Shown: positions 59,201-64,000 of the stretch, piece by piece
Layout of the letters: each line of letters opens with the position of its first letter
Numbering within the stretch: the stretch's first letter is position 1
NCBI GenBank assembly: GCA_029207755.1
Contig: JARCOQ010000016.1
Span: 15,459,307-15,523,306 of the forward strand
DNA length: 64,000 nt
Direction: 5' to 3'
From: Chamaea fasciata
Taxonomy: Eukaryota > Chordata > Aves > Passeriformes > Sylviidae
Notes under the pieces: model-generated
What the model saw: the letters and a program-made list of their open reading frames with translations, nothing else
Database searches by the model: none
Told to the model about the DNA's origin: nothing
Position numbers and translations under genes: made by a program

Positions 59201-62200
59201 GACAGAAGGTGTGAGCACTGCAGCCTTCCTCCCCAAACAGCTTCCAGAGTGGCCTCAGGTTCACCAGCATTCATTTCAGGCAGAGAATATTCCTGTCCCT
59301 CATGTCCAGCACATGCCAAGAACACAAAACACATGGAACTGGAGCCCAAATCATCCTTATTCCACCTTTGACCCTCCCACTCCCCTCTTTCCCGCCTCAC
59401 CTGCAGGCTCAGCTTCCACAAACTGCCTCAGACGGGAGGGGACATCCTGGAGGCCCCTTAATTCCTTCTCTATATCTGCAGGACTGGGGGTCAGCTTCGG
59501 GGAGCAAAACTCAAACAGCAGCAGCTTAAGGAAGGTTCCACAGCACCAGCTCTGTGCAGCATCCCGAGCCCCAGGCCAGCTGGGATCAGGGCAGAGGGGA
59601 CCAGCCTGGGAAGCGGCACTGCAGGGGGAAGGTAAGGGCAGCACAGCACAGCTTGCCCTGTGGCCACGTTTGGCAGGATCAGAAGTTTTGTAAGTGCTCA
59701 ACAGCTGTACTGTGAAAAAGCCCACTGCCTGAAGACCCAACTGGAACTGCTGTTTTTGGAGGCATAACTCCCTCCAGCTGGGAGCTCACTGCAGAGCAAT
59801 TGCACCCTGTGCCTGCTAGGAAAGGATACAGTCATCTGGATCCTCTCCATAAAACGGGTCCTTGCAGCTGCTGCATCTGCACTTGTTTGGCACTGACGAC
59901 ATCTCTCCCATGCCCTGAAATTCCAAAGGGGCAGGAGGTGGAAGTTACGCTCCTTTGTACCAGACAGTGCTCACACTGAGCATGACACACCAGTGTGGCA
60001 CATCAGTGCTTTAATTACAAGTGTCTCCCTCCCCCCTGCTCTCTTACAGGTTATTTACCAGCCATTCCCAACTCACTCCCACGGCTGCCATCAGATCAAC
60101 AAGGACACCCTGCAGAAAGCATCAGACACTGCAAAACACCTGTTACCGTCTCTTCTTGTTTTGAGGGGAAGGATCAGAAGACAGACAGCACATTTCCACA
60201 AGCAGAATGTGAACTTGCAGCACATCTGTCATTCTGTTGTATTGTCCTGCCCACGTTTATACCCCATAGGAAACAACAAATTTTGCCTTCCTTTCTTAGG
60301 AGTAAGTAATTTGCATTTCTCTACATTTATTCTGTTAGAAGAGGTGTACAAAAAAAAAAGCACACAGGACAAACTTTCACCCCATCTACTTCATATTCCA
60401 AACTTCAAGATTCTTCTTTAATAATTTTTTTGCAGGGGACAAAGTGGTATGTTTGGCAAGCAGAATGACAGCAGCATGTCAGGGATGGAAGACAGAGGTT
60501 TAAGGACAGTATCATGAGGAAGCTGGCCAGAACTTCACACCAGAGTCCACCAGATTTTTAAATAAAGCAGCACATATAATAGCACTACCAGAGAGATGCA
60601 TTTCAACATCCTCATGGATGCACAGACCCCATAATATCCTTTCCTTAAGGACTGTCTCCCAAAACCTGCTGCAGTAAGTGAGAGCCATCAGGAGGAAGTT
60701 TAAAATAGTCCTGCAGTGTCTGACTAACTCGAGTGTGCATGTGTCTTCTCTTTAGCCTAATGAGTCTTTTAAATCATGTTAGAATCTGCAGATTTCAGAA
60801 ATACATTATGCAAAGAAATGGCAAGGTTAATGGAATAGGAAAGAACAGAAGTTCCCAGACAAGATGCAAACCCTCTACAAGGATCTTCAGTGCAAAGGTT
60901 ATTCTCAATCTGTTACTGAGTTCAAAGCAATAGTGAGAAGTATAAAATTACACCAAAGTGATCAGAATGCTGAAAGGCTCAATTTAGAAGTGAAAATTAA
61001 GGGCATAAAACCTTTAAAACTTGCAGAAGGGCAACTAACAAACTGGTGTCTGATAAATGACAGTTTCCAAGAGGAGGAGGAATTCTTGAGGGCAGCACAA
61101 GGGGCTATAGTTAGATTTAAAAAAGGGTTTGTGCTTACTATCTGAACAAAGCACATAATGAGCAATCTGCTGAAGTATGGCAAGATTTCTCAGAGGAAAT
61201 GTGGGAAACCCTTCCAGAAGAACGAACTAGAGCACACAAACCCCAGCCACCTGCACCATCCCTGCAGTAACACTGTAGTTTGCTCTGTGTAGGAGTTCAG
61301 CAGCAGGAACCAGCCTCAGACACACACACAGCTGTGGTGCTTCCAGGCTGCAAAGGCAGGGCAGGGATGCTTTGGGAAACTCATTGGATAGTGTATACAG
61401 ACACCCATCCCACAGGGTGTCCTGCCTCCAACAAGTGAATGGCACCAGCAGAGACTTTTGCTGCACCAAACCCACCAGTGAGGCATGCTAGGAGCTTCAT
61501 GACTCAGTGACTAACAGTAATTAGCACTTGAAAAACAAAAGTAGCACTAGTGGCTACTGTAACACGAGAACACATCTTCAGCAGCAGCCTGGCAGTATGG
61601 GAACTCTTCCTGCTCCCCTTCCAGCCCCCACAACCTGTGGGGTCCCTGCCTCCCCGTGGCACACAGAACAGCCACACCTGACCTCACCTCACAGCGCTGA
61701 AGCTGAGGGTAGTTCTGGACTGAACCAGTCAGACTGGTCTTACCTGGAGTTCCTGGAATAGGCTTTCCTGTAGGGAAGGGGGAGCTTCAGCTGGCATCTG
61801 TAAAATAGGAGAAGGATCAATCCTGGCAGCTGGAAAGCAATTAACTGAGCCTTGCCTTCCAACAGGGAAAATGGAGTTTTGTCAAAATCTGAAATTAATA
61901 AGCTGCAATGGGAGATGTCAGCAACTCTGGAGATTGGATCCACCACTGTCCTCAGACAGTCCTCAAGGAAGGAAGATTATGTTGCTCATTTGACTCTGCG
62001 GGCATCACGAAGCTGAGCTGGGAGAGCTGCTGCATTTTGCAACCTATCAGAGGTTCATCCAGGGTGGGCAACTGGGAGCAAAGCCACGGCACAGCAGAGC
62101 ACAAACATGGAAACAACACCTTCAGGGAAGCTGGTCTGCCACACCCTGTTGCCCTACCTCAGCAGGACAAGGCAGCTTTGCTTTCACCGTATCACACTCA

Positions 62201-63873
62201 AAGAAACAGGGAAGCTTCCACTGGGAATACAATTCTTAACCCTGAAGCAGAATAATCCCTAAACTGTTCTTAGAAAACCAGGAGGGTTGGCAGCTGTTAG
62301 TCACATGCAGACCAGGAATGCAAGGCCACAGTTAGGAATTTAAGTAAATGTTTGAATCCAGAGCCCTGTTCCCACAGCAACTGTCACTAAAGCATTCTGT
62401 GGCCCTTCCAATGCCAGTGAAAAGGGTAATTTCCTCCCTGCACCAACACAAGAGTTAGGTTGTGGCAGCAGAGACAAATACTCCTCAAAACTTTCCAGGG
62501 ACATCAGACTGAGCTTCAATGTTTTGTAAAAGAGGAAAGAAATTACTTAAACAAGACAGACTGGCATGAATGCAAAGCCAATCTTCCAAGTATAATTTCG
62601 CCACTTTTCCACAGAAAATCTCAGTAAGATTCCCTTCATAATCCTTCCTACACCAAACCCTTGAAACAACTGCACTCTAGTCAGTCCTGATTTGTGTAGT
62701 TACATGGGCAGTGTGTTACAGGTTAATAGGGACAGTATTAAACCCGGATGCCATCACTCCAAACAGTACCAGGCACATGCTTTAGAGGGAGGGAGAGAGA
62801 AAATTCATGCATTATGTATTATCACTGTGTAAAAAACAGAAAAAATAAAAAAAAAATCAATATGCTATAATAGAGAGTACACTCAGAGGAAAGCTAAGGC
62901 TCAAGAAAGCTCTTCAGAGACAGCTTTCCAAAACACTCACAGGGGACTATGAAGCATCAAAAGTCTTAATTGAAAGGCTTTCAAAGTCACAGCCATCCAA
63001 GAATAAGCCCTTAAAATGAAAACACTTACTCAATCACAATAAAAGCTTTTAAACTGTATAGGATCCTTCCTCTTGAGAGTGATGTGAGGAGGATGAAGCC
63101 AGGCTGGGACCCCCAGAGCAGCCACAGCCAGAAGGATCTGTACACGTGCCTGTGAGTGTGGAGCAGAACAGGAGAGGTGCCTACCTCCCACACTTACCCC
63201 TTTTCCTGCAGGGTGCCTGTCCCCGGTGAGGTGCTCCTTCCCCATGCACCTGCAGTGTCCACCTTTTTGCTGGACTCTGCCAGGAAACCACAACTTGTCT
63301 TCCCTGCATCAAGTAAGTGCTTGCCAGCAGCTATGGAATTCTTTCCCACAGCTGAATCCCCTCCAGAAAAGCTTTGCTGCTCATTTGGGGCAGATTCAGA
63401 CATGCCGGGTGTCTCCTGGGGTTCAGCTGCAGCACAGACCTCTCTGGCACTGGCACCAATTGCTGTCCTGTGACTCCTTCCTTGTTTGGAAGTCATTCCT
63501 TTTGAGGAAATCTTCCCAGCTGTTCTGGGGCCTTGAGAAACACATCTGGCTGGGACCTTCCTTGGCAGTTTCTTCACATCTGGGTCAGTCCTGTAAGGGG
63601 CTCTTAACTGGTACAGAGAAGGCTTCTTCAACAACAAAGGCTTTTTGCTTCCAGCGCTCACCTTCCTGCACTCAGGAACATCCTCAACAGGTACAGGCAC
63701 CTGCTGCTCTTCAGCTTTCTTGGGAGCGTGTGCCTCACCTGCCCATTTTTGTCCTGCAGCTCCCTGAGCCTCTAATGGAGTTTTCAGGATGCTTTTCCTG
63801 ACTTTCAGTGCCTTCTCTAAGGCCCTGTTCAGCAGTTCCAGCTCCTCTAGCTCCTTGGGTGAAGGCCTGTCTT
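56094..63873 (-). CDS. TEDC2: Tubulin epsilon and delta complex protein 2, seven of its coding exons (5' end beyond the window)
   Basis: Seven exons join in phase on the minus strand: 63198-63873, 61744-61797, 59830-59914, 59401-59524, 59085-59168, 58472-58683 and 56094-56237 with the stop. About 459 residues are covered; the N-terminal exon lies past 64000. Matches to vertebrate TEDC2 (human C16orf59) run in order: PSPKELEELELLNRALEKAL, the junction LQEKG|CQLKLPLPYRKA, QTSADAAAARTRFME, YESLLTLEGLQ, YYSSLQELRDLFALKLQV, and MAELLP...LCEGG...VRDE. The product binds TEDC1 and delta- and epsilon-tubulin and is needed for stable centriolar triplet microtubules. The protein is mainly helical with no catalytic domain, and the long Lys/Ser/Pro-rich middle (most of the first exon seen) looks disordered and fast-evolving. 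In mammals the upstream neighbour is CCNF. Confidence 0.95.
56238..58471 (-). other. Large 3' intron of TEDC2
   Basis: It holds one sense-plus CR1 tail (57043-57180) and otherwise unremarkable sequence. Short frames on both strands have no domains. Confidence 0.6.
57043..57180 (+). mobile_element. CR1 LINE 3' fragment inside a TEDC2 intron
   Basis: The tail reads 'gccagagctccaggagggtt', 'gtgcagggccaggagttgg', 'gatccctgtgggtctcttcc' and 'ttctgtgattccgtga', in the direction opposite to the gene. It is of the same subfamily as the copies at 30.1 and 35.0 kb. Confidence 0.92.
58472..58683 (-). CDS. TEDC2: TEDC2 212-base exon
   Basis: Acceptor ACCCTGGCAG and donor AAAAG|GTGAGT, phase 1 to phase 0. 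It encodes a Cys-rich linker and then LLYYSSLQELRDLFALKLQV and the following SMLHQEIALQK, a conserved coiled-coil-like stretch. Confidence 0.95.
59085..59168 (-). CDS. TEDC2: TEDC2 84-base exon
   Basis: Acceptor CTCTGCAAG and donor GCAG|GTGAGA, phase 1 to phase 1. It encodes EYESLLTLEGLQTSVSQCLQ, the best-conserved motif of the family, and then KLQLLRA. Confidence 0.95.
59401..59524 (-). CDS. TEDC2: TEDC2 exon with ambiguous acceptor
   Basis: The donor GCAG|GTGAGG is clear. The 5' boundary must be phase 0. The best fit is CCTTCCTTAAG before 59524, and a second possible AG lies before 59509, five codons shorter. It encodes CSPKLTPSPADIEKELRGLQ and then a helix to VEAEPAG. Confidence 0.85.
59830..59914 (-). 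CDS. TEDC2: TEDC2 85-base exon
   Basis: The acceptor is ATTTCAG and the donor ACT|GTATCC, a weaker donor than its neighbours. Phase 2 in, phase 0 out. It encodes AWERCRQCQTSADAAAARTR followed by FMERIQMT, which lines up with the QTSDSTDAAAAKTQF region of mammalian TEDC2. Confidence 0.92.
60831..61145 (+). pseudogene. Possible decayed Myb/SANT-like fragment in a TEDC2 intron, antisense to the gene
   Basis: A 93-codon frame begins at the ATG at 60864 and is open upstream to about 60831. The part YKDLQCKGYSQSVTEFKAIV followed by RSIKLH faintly resembles the last helices of Myb/SANT-like DNA-binding domains (pattern LQ.KGY..S.....K...LK). Trp residues expected for the domain are missing or displaced. 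If real it is a dead fragment of a transposon-derived or retrocopied gene. It may be chance. Confidence 0.2.
61744..61797 (-). CDS. TEDC2: TEDC2 54-base exon
   Basis: The acceptor TTTTACAG and donor CAG|GTAAGA flank an 18-codon exon, phase 2 in and phase 2 out. It encodes CQLKLPLPYRKAYSRNS, matching the conserved LRLPAAFRKA-type motif of TEDC2. Confidence 0.92.
61798..63197 (-). other. TEDC2 intron
   Basis: A 1.4-kb intron with no recognised repeat except an A-rich run at about 62833-62860. No nested gene was seen. Confidence 0.6.
63198..63873 (-). CDS. TEDC2: TEDC2 exon, N-terminal helix and long disordered region
   Basis: The acceptor TTCTTGCAG precedes 63873 and the donor GG|GTAAGT follows 63198. 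The 676 bases start at phase 1 and end at phase 2. The segment carries the conserved ELEELELLNRALEKALKVRK helix, then some 190 residues rich in Lys, Ser, Pro and Gly, and ends with TGTLQEKG. The preceding exon is not in the window. Confidence 0.93.
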
Positions 63874-64000
63874 CTGCAAGAAGAGAAAACACATCAGAAA
63901 GCTCAAACCTGGATGTTCCCCATTTGACTCTTCACTAACTTGCTCTCCCAGGTGGCACAGAAGGAAACGAAACCTAATGAACAGTGCAGGGGGTATTGTT
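63874..64000 (-). other. 5' part of a TEDC2 intron, cut by the window edge
   Basis: The sequence upstream of the acceptor at 63874 contains no further coding match and no CpG island. The first exon(s) and promoter of TEDC2 are therefore to the right of the window. Confidence 0.7.

Noticed and set aside
59820..59914. Cys-rich reading (KCRCSSCKDPFYG) of a TEDC2 exon as a zinc-binding peptide
   Set aside because: The other frame gives the TEDC2 motif QTSADAAAARTRF and joins both neighbouring exons in phase, so the Cys-rich frame is a shadow.
1..64000. CRISPR arrays, bacterial operons, prophage or integron features
   Set aside because: CR1 LINEs, ERV LTRs, CpG islands and spliced genes show this is vertebrate nuclear DNA. 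No spaced palindromic array or operon is present.
1..64000. tRNA or rRNA genes
   Set aside because: No sequence with the internal A/B-box pattern and cloverleaf, and no rRNA-like block, was recognised by eye. A covariance-model scan would be needed to exclude small RNAs fully.

Overview
This is a stretch of avian nuclear genome, most likely a songbird. About twenty fragments of the bird CR1 LINE are present, each with the characteristic 3' end (a 'ggttggaagggacctt' block followed by 'attctatga'-type repeats) in one orientation or the other. There are also bird-type ERV long terminal repeats, one of them a TGTCTTGG...CCAAGACA solo LTR of a kind common in passerines. Genes are intron-containing with GT-AG junctions and CpG-island promoters. 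Nothing bacterial or phage-like is present.

Layout, left to right. (1) 1-420 is a CpG-island promoter. Read on the minus strand it has three CCAAT boxes and then a CHR-like TTTAAA, the pattern of G2/M cell-cycle promoters, so it probably drives a gene lying left of the window. (2) 0.4-15 kb is gene-poor DNA with CR1 fragments. (3) 16.4-17.4 kb holds a compact GC-rich candidate gene on the plus strand, with a signal peptide or first membrane helix, an acidic segment, a second membrane helix, an Arg-rich flank, two GT-AG introns and a clean poly(A) signal. I do not recognise it. (4) 17.5-42 kb is non-coding, with CR1 fragments, a minisatellite of 17/18-bp units at 26.74-27.8 kb, a solo LTR with a perfect 5-bp target duplication at 31.6-32.4 kb, and a second LTR on the minus strand at 36.57-37.13 kb. 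(5) 42.65-44.95 kb is a large CpG-rich block carrying a minus-strand, single-exon TMEM100-family membrane protein gene. (6) 45-55 kb is mostly non-coding, ending in a small CpG island at 55.0-55.2 kb with an open reading frame that runs into a splice donor. (7) 56.0-64 kb carries seven coding exons of TEDC2 on the minus strand. Its phases join perfectly through all junctions, and its 5' end lies beyond the right edge.

Only TEDC2 and the TMEM100-family gene are secure protein-coding genes. TEDC2 acts with TEDC1 and delta/epsilon-tubulin in building stable centriolar triplet microtubules. In mammals it lies just downstream of CCNF, so the gene right of this window may be CCNF (inference). The genes seen here do not form one pathway. 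The most interesting unexplained items are the orphan membrane-protein gene at 16.4 kb, the minisatellite with no stop codons over long stretches of several frames, and the two CpG islands without an assigned gene.
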